A stretch of DNA of 64,000 nt from Streptomyces sp. S.PNR 29. GTDB lineage: Bacteria; Actinomycetota; Actinomycetes; Streptomycetales; Streptomycetaceae. The number at the start of each line of letters is the position of its first letter. Position 1 is the first letter of the stretch. The stretch covers positions 1-64,000 of the forward strand of contig NZ_JANUQM010000023.1 in the NCBI RefSeq assembly GCF_030386795.1. Reading direction: 5' to 3'. Shown here piece by piece: positions 51,925 to 60,951 of the stretch. The position numbers were made by a program, and so were the translations under genes. The notes under the pieces were generated by a model. It searched no databases and had not been told where the DNA came from. It worked only from the letters and a program-made list of their open reading frames with translations.

Positions 51925-52950
51925 ATGAAGCTCGGCAACGAGCGTCAACAGGCCCGTCTCACCGCCGCCCTGGCGGCCGCGGGCGTCCCGTGGGACGACG
52001 TGGCCGACTGCCGGGAACTCGGCGGCGGCACCTTCAACACGGTCGTCCGCGTGCAGCGCACCGACGGCACGGGGCTCGTGGTCAAACTCGCGCCCGATGA
52101 GACCGTCCCCGTCCTGCGCTACGAGCGGGGAATCCTCGACACCGAGGCGTGGTACTACAGGACGGCGCGTGACGCGACGCGGGTCCCGCTGCCCGACGTA
52201 CTGGCCGCGGGCGCGCAGGACGGTGCGGCCCCGGGCGATCACCTCGTCATGTCGGAGTGCCCCGGCACGCCCTGGTTCGAGCTGCTGGGCACCATGGACG
52301 CCAGTGCACGCGCCCGGCTGCGCACCGCGCTCGGTGGCCATGTGGCTGCCCTGCACACCATCACCGGCAACGAGGGGTTCGGCTATCCCGCGCGACCGCT
52401 GGGTCCCCTGCGGGCGACCTGGCGTGCGGCATTCCTGGAGATGGTGGACGCGGTCCTGGACGACGCCGGGCGGTTCGACGTCACCCTGCCCCGGCCGACG
52501 GACGAGATCCGCGCACTGTTCGCCGCGCAGAGCCCGGTGCTGGACGAGGTGACCGTCCCCAGGCTCGTCCACTTCGACCTCTGGGACGGCAACATACTCG
52601 TCGACCAGGGACCGGACGGGCCGAGAATCGGAGCACTGATCGACGCCGAGCGGGCCTTCTGGGGCGACCCCGTGGCGGAGCTGGTCTCGCTGGGCCTCTT
52701 CCACGACATCGAGCGGGACGAAGCCTTCCTGAACGGCTACCGGGCGGCAGGCGGTTCGGTGGTCTTCGACGCGTCCACCCGCACCCGTCTGGCCCTCTAC
52801 CGGGCCTACCTCCACCTGATCATGTGGGTGGAGGCGGTGCCCCGGCAGTTCGACGCCCAGCATCGTGCCTGGCTTGAGCGGGAGGCACTGAAACCGCTCG
52901 CCGCGACGTTCGACGACTGGTCCGGCCGTAAGGAGGCGAAGACAGCATGA
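51925..52950 (+). CDS. APH-type phosphotransferase
   Basis: The protein is 341 residues from the ATG at 51925 (GGGAGA upstream); an ATG at 51907 would add six residues. The kinase core shows GGGTFNTVVRVQRTDG, LVVKLAPDE, the catalytic loop LVHFDLWDGNILVDQ and the metal motif ALIDAERAFWGDP. Proteins like this phosphorylate sugars, aminoglycosides or choline-like alcohols. Within the cluster it may phosphorylate a sugar-containing intermediate or inactivate the product for self-protection. It is ATGA-coupled to the glycosyltransferase-like gene. Confidence 0.82.
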   Translation: MKLGNERQQARLTAALAAAGVPWDDVADCRELGGGTFNTVVRVQRTDGTGLVVKLAPDETVPVLRYERGILDTEAWYYRTARDATRVPLPDVLAAGAQDGAAPGDHLVMSECPGTPWFELLGTMDASARARLRTALGGHVAALHTITGNEGFGYPARPLGPLRATWRAAFLEMVDAVLDDAGRFDVTLPRPTDEIRALFAAQSPVLDEVTVPRLVHFDLWDGNILVDQGPDGPRIGALIDAERAFWGDPVAELVSLGLFHDIERDEAFLNGYRAAGGSVVFDASTRTRLALYRAYLHLIMWVEAVPRQFDAQHRAWLEREALKPLAATFDDWSGRKEAKTA

Positions 52951-54044
52951 TCGCCATCCTGACCTCCGGCGCCACTCTGGGCGTGCACGTACCGGGTCTC
53001 CTGCTGGCCGACCGGCTGCGCGAGCAGCACATGACCGCGGAAGTGCACGTGCTGGAGCGGCTGTTGCCGCAGGAGAAGCTGGCCACGATGGGCGACATGA
53101 AGTGGGCCTACCACCGCAGCTTCCGGTTCGCGCTCGCCGGGCGCCGTATGGAACGCGACACGGGCCTCGACCTCGACGAGGGTGCCGTACGGCAGCAGTG
53201 GAAGGAGTGGCAGGAGCGGGGAGTCCGGCACTTCGTGGTGCTGTCCGGCTACTGGCTGTCGATGCTGCGCGGATTCCGGGAGTTCATCGGGGAACCGATC
53301 GGTGTCGACCTGTGCCGGGGCGACGCCGCGCCCATGCAGTCCTTCCTCCTCGGCGGTGATCCTCCCCCGGAGGGCGCACGGGAGATCAACCTGGCCGACG
53401 GCGAACGGGGCGTTCTGCCCTGGACGATCCCGGTGAGCAGGAAGCCGCCCGTGCCCTGGGCGGAACGTGAGCAGCGCATCCTCGCCCACGGGGGCGGATG
53501 GGGGCTGGGCACCTATCGGGAGCGTGCCGACGAACTGTCGCGCCACCACTTCGGACTGGACCTGGTGACCTACGAATCGGCCGACGTGAAGGACGAGCGC
53601 CCCGGCGTGCGCCACTTCATGATCGACCCTCAGTGGCATCCCTGGCACGACAACGGCTACCCGCCGTTCGCCCGGATCGATCCGGCGGTGGGCGCGTCCG
53701 GGGCCGAGTTCACCCGCAGGACCGAGTATCCGCACGCGTTCGACCTGGCCCGCAACGGTGTCGCGATCATGAGCAAACCCGGCGCGGGGACCCTGCTCGA
53801 CTCCCTCTGGGCGGCCACGCCGCTGATCGTCCTCGAGGCGTGGAGCGACTCGGAGAAGCTCAACGGGGAGCTCTGGCGGAAGCTGGGTTTCGGCATCACG
53901 TTCGAAGACTGGCAGGCCACGGGCTTCTCTCCCGACGTCCTCGCCGAACTGCACGAGAACCTCCTGCCGGCTGCGCGGAGCACCTCCGACTACTCGGCGG
54001 CGCTTGCCGCGCAACTGGCCGAGGAGGGTTCGGTGGTTACCTGA
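52947..54044 (+). CDS. GT-B type glycosyltransferase-like protein
   Basis: The protein is 365 residues starting inside the kinase stop (ATGA). The opening AILTSGATLGVHVPGLLLADRL has the Gly-rich/His loop of GT-B enzymes. The C-terminal half contains NGVAIMSKPGAGTLLDSLWAATPLIVLEAWSDSEKL in two pieces, which matches the nucleotide-sugar-binding side of MurG/UGT-like transferases. It would attach a sugar to an intermediate, perhaps the one made by the UDP-sugar enzyme nearby. Its 3' end overlaps a convergent methyltransferase gene by 8 bases. Confidence 0.72.
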   Translation: MIAILTSGATLGVHVPGLLLADRLREQHMTAEVHVLERLLPQEKLATMGDMKWAYHRSFRFALAGRRMERDTGLDLDEGAVRQQWKEWQERGVRHFVVLSGYWLSMLRGFREFIGEPIGVDLCRGDAAPMQSFLLGGDPPPEGAREINLADGERGVLPWTIPVSRKPPVPWAEREQRILAHGGGWGLGTYRERADELSRHHFGLDLVTYESADVKDERPGVRHFMIDPQWHPWHDNGYPPFARIDPAVGASGAEFTRRTEYPHAFDLARNGVAIMSKPGAGTLLDSLWAATPLIVLEAWSDSEKLNGELWRKLGFGITFEDWQATGFSPDVLAELHENLLPAARSTSDYSAALAAQLAEEGSVVT

Positions 54045-55095
54045 CCCCGACCCCCACCAGAGCCCGGCGCGGCATGACGGCGACGAACCCGGCGTCCGCC
54101 CGGCGCACCAGCGGCATGCCGCTGTCCTCGTGACCGCGCAACCGTGCGGCGTGCTCTCCGATCAGCTCCCACAGCCTGGGCTGCCAGTCGGGAGCGCGCC
54201 GCAGCTTGAACAACCCGTACATCCCGGCCACGTACGCGCACAGGCCGCTGCGGGCGGCCTCCGCGGTGGGGCCGGTCACGCGGAACGGGTCGTACATGTC
54301 GCGCACCGTGGCTTCGCGGAACCCCACGGCGCGCAGGTCGTCCAGTAACTCCTCGCGTGTGAAGTGCTGATAGGCATGGCCGTTGGGGGAGTAGCGGTGG
54401 ACGACGGTGGAGAACCACTGGGCGACCGCGCCGTTCTCCTCGAAGTCGTGCACCACGATCCTGCCGTTGGGCTTGAGCACCCGCAGGGCCTCGGCGTAGG
54501 CCTGCCGTCGCTCCGCTGCCGGAATGTGGTGCGTGCCGTAGGCGAGGATGACCGCGTCGAAGCTCGCATCGGGCAGCAGCAGGTGCTGGGCCGGCTGGCA
54601 GATCGCCGGCAGGCCGTAGTTCAGGGCCTCCAGCACCATGTGCCGGGACAGGTCGCTGGTCATGATGCACTGGCGGTGCCGAGCGGCATACGGTCGCAGG
54701 CGGGCGAGGGCGCGGGCGAGGGTGCCGTCACCGCCGAGCACGTCCAGGATGCGCAGATCATCCGGCCACTCCTGCGGAATGGGCCCGGCGAGAGCCAGTT
54801 CCAGAAGGGTCTGGATGCCGTGAAGTCTGATGTCGGGTGCGCGCTGGGCGACGCGATAGGAGTCGCCGCGGCCGTGCTGGTCCGTGTCGAACTCGTTTCC
54901 CTGCTGGATGATTTCCATCACCGGACCGAACGGTGGAGTGTCCGGGATCAACGGGTAGAACCTGGGAAAGCTCGCCATGCTCGCCCGGTAGGTCTCGAAA
55001 CTCATTCCGGGCAGATATGCGCCCTCATCGGAATCCAGGTCCGTGCCACCGTGCGGCCAAAACTGCGGTTCGGTCGTGCGCTCGTCGCAACTCAC
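54037..55095 (-). CDS. SAM-dependent class I methyltransferase
   Basis: The protein is 352 residues. After a 110-residue N-terminal part, the Rossmann methyltransferase core starts at LRILDVLGGDGTLARALARL (motif I), followed by MTSDLSRHMVLEAL and LPDASFDAVILAYGTHHI. The TREELLDDLRAVGF region is common in small-molecule methyltransferases. It is a single leftward gene set against its neighbours. A TTA codon at 54346-54348 is read in ELLDD. The acceptor atom is unknown. Confidence 0.82.
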   Translation of the reverse strand: MSCDERTTEPQFWPHGGTDLDSDEGAYLPGMSFETYRASMASFPRFYPLIPDTPPFGPVMEIIQQGNEFDTDQHGRGDSYRVAQRAPDIRLHGIQTLLELALAGPIPQEWPDDLRILDVLGGDGTLARALARLRPYAARHRQCIMTSDLSRHMVLEALNYGLPAICQPAQHLLLPDASFDAVILAYGTHHIPAAERRQAYAEALRVLKPNGRIVVHDFEENGAVAQWFSTVVHRYSPNGHAYQHFTREELLDDLRAVGFREATVRDMYDPFRVTGPTAEAARSGLCAYVAGMYGLFKLRRAPDWQPRLWELIGEHAARLRGHEDSGMPLVRRADAGFVAVMPRRALVGVGVR

Positions 55096-55403
55096 GAGGT
55101 CCCCTTATTTCCGCCTGTCTGTGCAGGACCGACCGTACGTCACGGATCATTTTTCCGACAGGCGCCGCCGGGCTTTCGGTATTCGTCGGCGGCTGGCATT
55201 CTCTTGCCCGGGTACGGCACTTCCGGAAAGGTGGTCGACCCGGGACCGGAGTATGACTCCAGCGGGCTGCGACCGGATACTCCAGGCCTCCGAGGGCCGA
55301 GCGACCGGCTACGAGCGGCACGCACCACCATCCTCACCGGCGCCGCGGCTTCGATGCTCATGGTGTCGACCACTCAGGCACAACAGAAGGTCAGGAGAGT
55401 GTG
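55096..55403. other. Divergent promoter region, no gene seen
   Basis: These 308 bases lie between the divergent methyltransferase and UDP-sugar genes. No open frame has a plausible ribosome site, and no strong repeat was found. AT-rich patches near 55105-55155 are the likeliest promoter positions. The downstream gene has AGGAG just before its start. Confidence 0.4.
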
Positions 55404-56378
55404 ATGCGTGTTGTCATCACCGGCGGGGCTGGCTTCCTCGGATCGCATCTGTGCGACGCGCTGGTGCTGCGCGGCGACAGCGTCGTCTGCGTCGACGACC
55501 TGTCGACCGGCCGGCTGGCCAATCTCCGGCATTTACGTGATCATCCCGGCCTGACGTTCGTCGAGTGCGACGTGACCCGCGGCGTCGACGTCACGGGACC
55601 GGTCGACGCGGTCGCCCACCTGGCCAGTCCCGCTTCGCCCCCCGACTACCTGCGGCGCCCGCTGGACACCCTCGCGGTCGGAAGCCGCGGCACCGAGCAC
55701 GCCGTCTCCCTGGCCCAGCGCCACGGCGCCCGGTTCCTCCTCGCCTCCACGAGCGAGATCTACGGGAGCCCGGCACTGCACCCACAGCCCGAGGAGTACT
55801 GGGGGAACGTCAATCCCATCGGCCCGCGAAGCGTCTACGACGAGAGCAAGCGGTACGCCGAGGCGCTGACCGCGGCCTACGCCCGCACCCACGGCGTGAA
55901 CACCGGCATCGTCCGGATCTTCAACACCTACGGGCCACGGATGAGGTCCCACGACGGCCGTGTCATCACCAACTTCATCTCCCAGGCACTGACCGGCCGG
56001 CCGCTGACCATCTACGGGGACGGCAGCCAGACCCGGAGTTTCTGTTACGTCGACGACCTGGTCGCCGGTCTCGTCGCGATGCTCGACGCCACCGAGCCCG
56101 GGCCCGTCAACCTGGGCAACCCCGAGGAGTGCACCGTTGCCGAACTCGCCCGGCTGGTACAGCGGCTGACGGGTACGGACGTGCCGATCGATCTTCGGCC
56201 CCTGCCCCAGGACGACCCGCCACGGCGCCGCCCGGTCATCGAACGCGCCACCCGCACCCTCGGCTGGCGTCCCGTCACCGGCCTGGAGGAGGGGGTGCGC
56301 AGAACGATCGACTGGTTCAAGGCGCGGCCCGAAGAACTCGGTGAACGAAAGCTGTCACGAACGAGTTCGACGACGTGA
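55404..56378 (+). CDS. NDP-sugar decarboxylase/epimerase (UXS-like SDR)
   Basis: The protein is 324 residues from the ATG at 55404 after AGGAG; a GTG one codon before is possible. The extended-SDR cofactor motif is VVITGGAGFLGSHLCDAL. The catalytic site is NPIGPRSVYDESKRYAEAL with Tyr and Lys, and TSEIYGSP supplies the Ser/Thr. The GNVNPIGPRS context is characteristic of UDP-glucuronate decarboxylases, which form UDP-xylose; a 4-epimerase or dehydratase remains possible. It should provide the sugar for the cluster glycosyltransferases. A TTA codon lies at 55533-55535. Confidence 0.85.
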   Translation: MRVVITGGAGFLGSHLCDALVLRGDSVVCVDDLSTGRLANLRHLRDHPGLTFVECDVTRGVDVTGPVDAVAHLASPASPPDYLRRPLDTLAVGSRGTEHAVSLAQRHGARFLLASTSEIYGSPALHPQPEEYWGNVNPIGPRSVYDESKRYAEALTAAYARTHGVNTGIVRIFNTYGPRMRSHDGRVITNFISQALTGRPLTIYGDGSQTRSFCYVDDLVAGLVAMLDATEPGPVNLGNPEECTVAELARLVQRLTGTDVPIDLRPLPQDDPPRRRPVIERATRTLGWRPVTGLEEGVRRTIDWFKARPEELGERKLSRTSSTT

Positions 56379-56490
56379 AGGGCAAGGAATGCCGACCGGT
56401 CCGAGCGATCGGACAACTGCGGAATTTCCTCAGTTGACAACCCGCCGCCGCGTGGTGCGGAGGCCGGCACACCTTGGCCGTATGTCGTCG

Positions 56491-57480
56491 TCAGGTCTTG
56501 GCGGCTGCCGTGTTCTCCAGCTTTCCCGCGATTTCCAGCCACTCACAGGCGTAGATGCGGGCCAATGCCGCCACCCTGGCCGCGCAGTGCGCCGGTATGG
56601 CCTCCATGACGTCACGGCTCAGCGCGCTGGTCGGCCTCTGGTGCAACAGGCGCAACAGTCCACGCCCAGTCGCGCGGTACTTGAGCGCAGGGTCCTGTCG
56701 GAGCTTCGCGAGGATGGTGTCCACGTTGGCCATGGTCAGGCGGGAGTTGGGGGCGTGGTCGGATGCCGGTGCCGAGGACGGGTCTTCGGACCCGGCGGGC
56801 GGCGTGCTCTCGGCCACGGCTTCCGCGGCCGGGGGCGTCGTATCCGCCATGTGCTCTCGCACTGTGCGGACGGTACCCGGGGCGGCACCGACCTTTCTGG
56901 CGATCTCGCGCAGGGGCGCCTCGGGCTTTGCCGCGAGCAGCTCGCGCGCCGCTTGTCCGGTGACGGCTGCGTTCACCGGGCGTACCCTTCCGTCGAGCCC
57001 GATGCGCCGCGCCGGCTGCGGCGCGCCGAGGCCCTCCCGGGTCCGCAGGGCACCGACGGTCTTGCCGGAGAGCCCGGCCGCCCTGGCGACGGCGCGGTCG
57101 GACCACTCCGGGTGCAGTTCGAGGATCTTCCGGGCCGCGGCTCTGCGGTCCGCCAATGACAAGGGGAGTCCATGAGCGATGTTCGCGCTGACGCCGTACA
57201 GGAAGGCCTCACGGTCGTCGACGTCCAGTAACTGCGCCTGTATCTTCGTCCGGCCGGCCGCTTGCGCCGCCCGAAGTCGGTGCATTCCATCGATCACGCG
57301 GAGGGTGTTTTTCTGAACGAGGAGCGGTGGCAGGTCGTCCCCACAGCTCATCAGAAGCCTGACGTGTTCTTCGTTGATTCCGGCGATACGAATATGGTGC
57401 GCGGGGAGAAGACCAGCGATCGTCAATGTGACCACCGGCAGCGCGGACCTTCCGGCAGGGCTCAGAGGAACGCCGTTCAT
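56491..57480 (-). CDS. StrR-like pathway-specific activator (ParB/Spo0J fold)
   Basis: The protein is 329 residues from the ATG at 57480, which has GGGGGTGG upstream. The open frame reaches to 57639, but an inverted repeat lies in that extension, so it is probably promoter. The ParB-like domain includes LPPLLVQKNTLRVIDGMHRLRAAQ and AHGLPLSLADRRAAARKI; the HTH contains PEWSDRAVARAAGLSGKTV. GLDGRVRPVN and APLREIARKVGAAPGTVRTVRE complete the StrR pattern. StrR-family proteins activate aminoglycoside and glycopeptide clusters. A TTA codon at 57229-57231 would tie this activator to bldA, as in streptomycin production. Confidence 0.85.
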   Translation of the reverse strand: MNGVPLSPAGRSALPVVTLTIAGLLPAHHIRIAGINEEHVRLLMSCGDDLPPLLVQKNTLRVIDGMHRLRAAQAAGRTKIQAQLLDVDDREAFLYGVSANIAHGLPLSLADRRAAARKILELHPEWSDRAVARAAGLSGKTVGALRTREGLGAPQPARRIGLDGRVRPVNAAVTGQAARELLAAKPEAPLREIARKVGAAPGTVRTVREHMADTTPPAAEAVAESTPPAGSEDPSSAPASDHAPNSRLTMANVDTILAKLRQDPALKYRATGRGLLRLLHQRPTSALSRDVMEAIPAHCAARVAALARIYACEWLEIAGKLENTAAAKT

Positions 57481-57553
57481 CGACTGGGTCCACCCCCGGG
57501 GAAAAGGCGCTTGCGGTGTGCAGGAGTTCGGCATCCGATACTGTCGACCTACT

Positions 57554-57574
57554 CTCGAATCCATGTACTTCGAG
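57554..57574. promoter_or_regulatory. Inverted repeat upstream of the StrR-like gene
   Basis: CTCGAA at 57554-57559 and TTCGAG at 57569-57574 are exact complements around a 9-base spacer. The site is 74 bases upstream of the chosen start of the StrR-like gene. TTCGA half-sites also occur in StrR targets. It may be an operator for autoregulation or for a higher regulator. The rest of the 442-base intergenic stretch to 57922 holds no gene. Confidence 0.4.
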
Positions 57575-57922
57575 GCGGATGGTGCACCGATGACAGAAAC
57601 CGCTTGCTCAGTGATCAGCATCATGTAGGGTTCCGTCAACAGGGGTCAAGACGTTTGCGCCAGGGAAGTTGCGGCAAGTTTCAGCCATCACCGTCCCGCT
57701 CATGACCCCGCCTTCGTCCGCACCGCGGCCTCTGCGCCGGTGCCCGGTTCTCACCACCCGAAGCCGTGTGACGTGCGCGGTTGCCGCAATGGACCGGACA
57801 CAGATCACCGCCGGCCCGGCCGGCGTGACGTGACCGAAGTACGACGTTGCTCTCCGATGCAGGAGAGGTCCGTGGGGGCCGTGAATCCCGCACCGGTTCC
57901 GACTGTGCTGAGGGGAATCAGT

Positions 57923-59185
57923 ATGGCTGGTCTCATGCCTGGCAATCCGAACGTCCTGGCGACCGCTGTGGCCGACAGCCTGGTCGTCGCGGCAGATCCC
58001 GATTCCAAACGGTCGTGTCTGTACTACTGGGAGAAAGCGCGTCCATGGCTGCAGATCGTCGCCGAAGGGATTGAGAAGCACGAGGACGAGGAAATCCGCG
58101 CCCTCGGGCGGAAACTGCTCGATGCCCCGGCCGACCCCTCACATCACCGATCCCTGCGGCAGGCGCTCCTGCGCACAGACGCGAAATCCCCGTCAACGGC
58201 GTCGGTTTTCGAAGCGGCCTGGCAGGCCGAGTGCAACAACCGGCTGGGATATCACCTGGGTGAGCGGTACCGGAATGACGGAACCGAATCCGTGACACCT
58301 GACGACCTGCGAACCGTGCCGCCGGTGGCCGAACCGTCCGGCACGTCCGACGCCGAGGTCCTCGTCGTCATCCCGTTCCGGGACCGGAACACCGGGAACA
58401 CGCGGCTGCGCAACCTGCTGGCGTGCCTGCTGTGTCTCGCGGACCAGTCCTGGCCCCGCCAGGACTACCAGGTCGTGGTCGTGGAATCCGATGAGAAGCC
58501 CCGATTCCGCCACATCATCGAACCGCACGTCGATCACTATCTCTTCGCCCCGAAGGCCGGCACCTTCAACAAGTCGTGGGCGGTCAACGTCGGAGTGGTC
58601 AACACCCCCGGTGATCCGGAGGCGATCTGCATCCTGGACGCGGACGTCCTCGCCGACCGCGACTTCATCGCGCGCAACGTCGCCCGTTTCCAGCGCCCCG
58701 GCACCAGCGGCCATCTCACCTACCGCAACATGCTCAGCCTCAGCGAGGCCGCCACCTCCCATGCCATCCGCCGGCGCCTGCTGGACCGCGCCGCGCAGGC
58801 GGACCCCGACGAACTGCGTGGGTTCTACCTGCGCCGGCCCCCGGGCTGCTGCGTCTGGGTCCGGGCGAGCGCGTTTCACCGCATCGGGGGAATGGACGAG
58901 CGCTACGAGGGCTGGGGCGGTGAGGACAACGACTTCGCCTACCGCATGGACTTCCACTGCGCCTTCGACGCGTACGACGACTGGCTGCTGCACATGGCCC
59001 ACCCGGCGGCATCGGTGCTCAGGGAAGACGGCGAGCAGGTCAACTCCCACATTCCTGGGCTCAGTTGGCGTCCCGGCCAACCCATCGGACGTATGGACCG
59101 CTTCCACGACGAACAAGCCACGCACGAAGCGCACTGGGACCGCCCCGTCACGGCAGACGCACAGGGGCCGGCCGCGACCGGCTGA
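57923..59185 (+). CDS. GT-A glycosyltransferase (family 2 with galactosyltransferase-type C-terminus)
   Basis: The protein is 420 residues from the ATG at 57923 (GAGGGGAA upstream); earlier in-frame ATGs lack a site. The first 140 residues are helical and unassigned. The GT-A core begins EVLVVIPFRDRNTGNTRLRN; the metal-binding DxD is CILDADVLADRDF. GGMDERYEGWGGEDNDFAYR is the hallmark of the Glyco_transf_7C/GT27-like end. It transfers a sugar from a nucleotide donor to an acceptor, presumably the cluster product. It is the first gene of a rightward transcript with a condensation protein and an FkbM methyltransferase. Confidence 0.85.
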   Translation: MAGLMPGNPNVLATAVADSLVVAADPDSKRSCLYYWEKARPWLQIVAEGIEKHEDEEIRALGRKLLDAPADPSHHRSLRQALLRTDAKSPSTASVFEAAWQAECNNRLGYHLGERYRNDGTESVTPDDLRTVPPVAEPSGTSDAEVLVVIPFRDRNTGNTRLRNLLACLLCLADQSWPRQDYQVVVVESDEKPRFRHIIEPHVDHYLFAPKAGTFNKSWAVNVGVVNTPGDPEAICILDADVLADRDFIARNVARFQRPGTSGHLTYRNMLSLSEAATSHAIRRRLLDRAAQADPDELRGFYLRRPPGCCVWVRASAFHRIGGMDERYEGWGGEDNDFAYRMDFHCAFDAYDDWLLHMAHPAASVLREDGEQVNSHIPGLSWRPGQPIGRMDRFHDEQATHEAHWDRPVTADAQGPAATG

Positions 59186-59208
59186 GCGGCCACCGCGAGG
59201 AGGACACA

Positions 59209-60951
59209 GTGATCGACCTGGTTCGCCGTGAGGTGCGGCAGGTGCCGTTCTCCGGTTCGCGGACGGCGAAGGGGCCTGCCACCTTCGGGCAGACCGACAT
59301 CCTCCAGTGGTACGGCCAACAGCCGGATTCCCCCGATGTATGGGTGCCCGTCACTCTCGCACTGCCCCGCAACGGACAGAAGCTGGCGCATGTGCTGTCG
59401 GCCCTGGCGAGACTCGTCGAACGCCATGAGGTGCTGCGCACCGTCTACCCCGAATTCCCCTCGCCGGTGCAGCACGTGGTCGGTTCGGGTCGCCTCGGCG
59501 TCCACCTGTGCTCGCTGCCCCGGCAGGCGGCCGCGGCGGAGGTGAGCCGGACCGAGCTCGACGAGGCACTCAGGGCCTACGTGGTGAGCCGGCTGCCACG
59601 TCTCTACGACCACACGGAGCTCCCGCTGCACATCGCGCTCGCCCTGCGCGGAGACAGCGTCATCGCGGGGATCGTCGAGATCGCTCATGCGGCGGTCGAC
59701 TATCAGGCGGCGGCGGTCGTGGGCGACGAGCTCGCCGTGCTGCTGCGTTCGCCGAGGACACCGTCCGGGGGCGCTCCGCCCTACCAGCCACTGGAACGGG
59801 CGGCGGACGAGCGGACCGGTGAAGCCGCCGGCAGCGCGGCCGCGGCTCTGAGGAACTGGGAGGAGTGGCTCAGACGCGTACCCCCCAGTCCCTACCCCAT
59901 AGAGCGAACGGCCGAGGCCGGCACGCCGCTCATGGGCAAGCTGCACTCCCGTGCGCTGGCGATCGGCGTCACCCGGCTGTCCAGGCGCACCGGGCTCAGC
60001 AGGCCGAGTGTCCTCCTCGCTGCCGTGTCGGCGGTCCTGTCACGCCGTACGGGGTACGCCGAGACCGCTCTCACGGCCATGGCCGCGAACCGCAGTGGCC
60101 CCCGGCTGTCCGACTACGTGGGAACGCTCGCACAGGTCACTCCCATGACCGTCCGGGTGGCCGGTGCCGGCTTCGACGAGCTCGTCCGGCGGTCATGGGC
60201 GGCGACGATCAGGGCGGGGATGCGCGGAGCGTACGACGCGCAGCTGCGCCAGGCCATTGCCGCGCGCGTTCAGGAAGAGCGAGGGGTCGTCTTCTGCTTC
60301 GACCCGGTGTTCAATTACTACTCCGCCGCGGCGCATTCCGTGCAGGACGTCCCCTCCGGGCTGACCTGGGAGCCCAGGGGCGTCACCACCGAGGCCCCGG
60401 TCCGGTTCGAATGCTTCGACGCCACCGACCACGTGGTGCTGCGTCTGTGGGGCGGTCACCCCGGTCATCTCTCCCGAGCGGAGACCGAAGCGTTGTTGAG
60501 GGCGGTCGAACGGCTGGTCCTGAAGGCTTCGCTGCGGGATCTGAGCGCCGAAGAGGTGACGGAGGCGGTCGCGCTGCGCACCGTCGACCGCGGCGCGGAC
60601 TGGGTACTGGTGGACTCCTGCTGGATCCAACTGAGCGAAGTGCAGCGCCTGCTGGACGACGTCTTCGGAGCGGGCAGGGCCCATGTGTCCTGTGACACCG
60701 GCCGGCAGCTCGTCGCCCATGTGCGTGCAGGCAGCACGGCGGCCTCGGCTCGGACGGCCCACCAGGCGTGCATGAAGGCCCTCCCCGGTCGCCTGAACGC
60801 CATGGCACCCGCCCGCTACATCCTGTGTGACGGCGCCCCCGGTCCCGCCGCCGCGTGCCACGGGCGCGTCGTGGACGACGGTTCCGGGCGCACACCGTCC
60901 GACTCGTCAGAACCGTGGAATTCAGGAGATGGGTTGCATGTCAGACATTGA
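59209..60951 (+). CDS. Condensation-domain-like protein with C-terminal extension
   Basis: The protein is 580 residues from a GTG after GCGAGGAGG. The first 430 resemble an NRPS condensation domain: TFGQTDILQWYGQ, LARLVERHEVLRTVYPEF and the active-site IVEIAHAAVDYQAAAVVGDE. His and Asp are retained, but the first His is Ala and the Gly is Tyr. About 110 residues at the end (DWVLVDSCWIQLSEVQRLLD and on) are an extra domain with no clear family, perhaps related to the small C-terminal part of adenylating enzymes. It acts in trans on carrier-bound substrates. The FkbM gene starts 14 bases before its stop. Confidence 0.7.
   Translation: MIDLVRREVRQVPFSGSRTAKGPATFGQTDILQWYGQQPDSPDVWVPVTLALPRNGQKLAHVLSALARLVERHEVLRTVYPEFPSPVQHVVGSGRLGVHLCSLPRQAAAAEVSRTELDEALRAYVVSRLPRLYDHTELPLHIALALRGDSVIAGIVEIAHAAVDYQAAAVVGDELAVLLRSPRTPSGGAPPYQPLERAADERTGEAAGSAAAALRNWEEWLRRVPPSPYPIERTAEAGTPLMGKLHSRALAIGVTRLSRRTGLSRPSVLLAAVSAVLSRRTGYAETALTAMAANRSGPRLSDYVGTLAQVTPMTVRVAGAGFDELVRRSWAATIRAGMRGAYDAQLRQAIAARVQEERGVVFCFDPVFNYYSAAAHSVQDVPSGLTWEPRGVTTEAPVRFECFDATDHVVLRLWGGHPGHLSRAETEALLRAVERLVLKASLRDLSAEEVTEAVALRTVDRGADWVLVDSCWIQLSEVQRLLDDVFGAGRAHVSCDTGRQLVAHVRAGSTAASARTAHQACMKALPGRLNAMAPARYILCDGAPGPAAACHGRVVDDGSGRTPSDSSEPWNSGDGLHVRH

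Noticed and set aside
51925..52950. Call as an aminoglycoside resistance gene
   Set aside because: The fold fits, but its coupling to biosynthetic genes and the lack of a specific match leave biosynthetic kinase equally likely.
57481..57639. N-terminal extension of the StrR-like protein
   Set aside because: It begins at TTG, contains an inverted repeat and lies outside the ParB-like homology, so it looks like promoter sequence.
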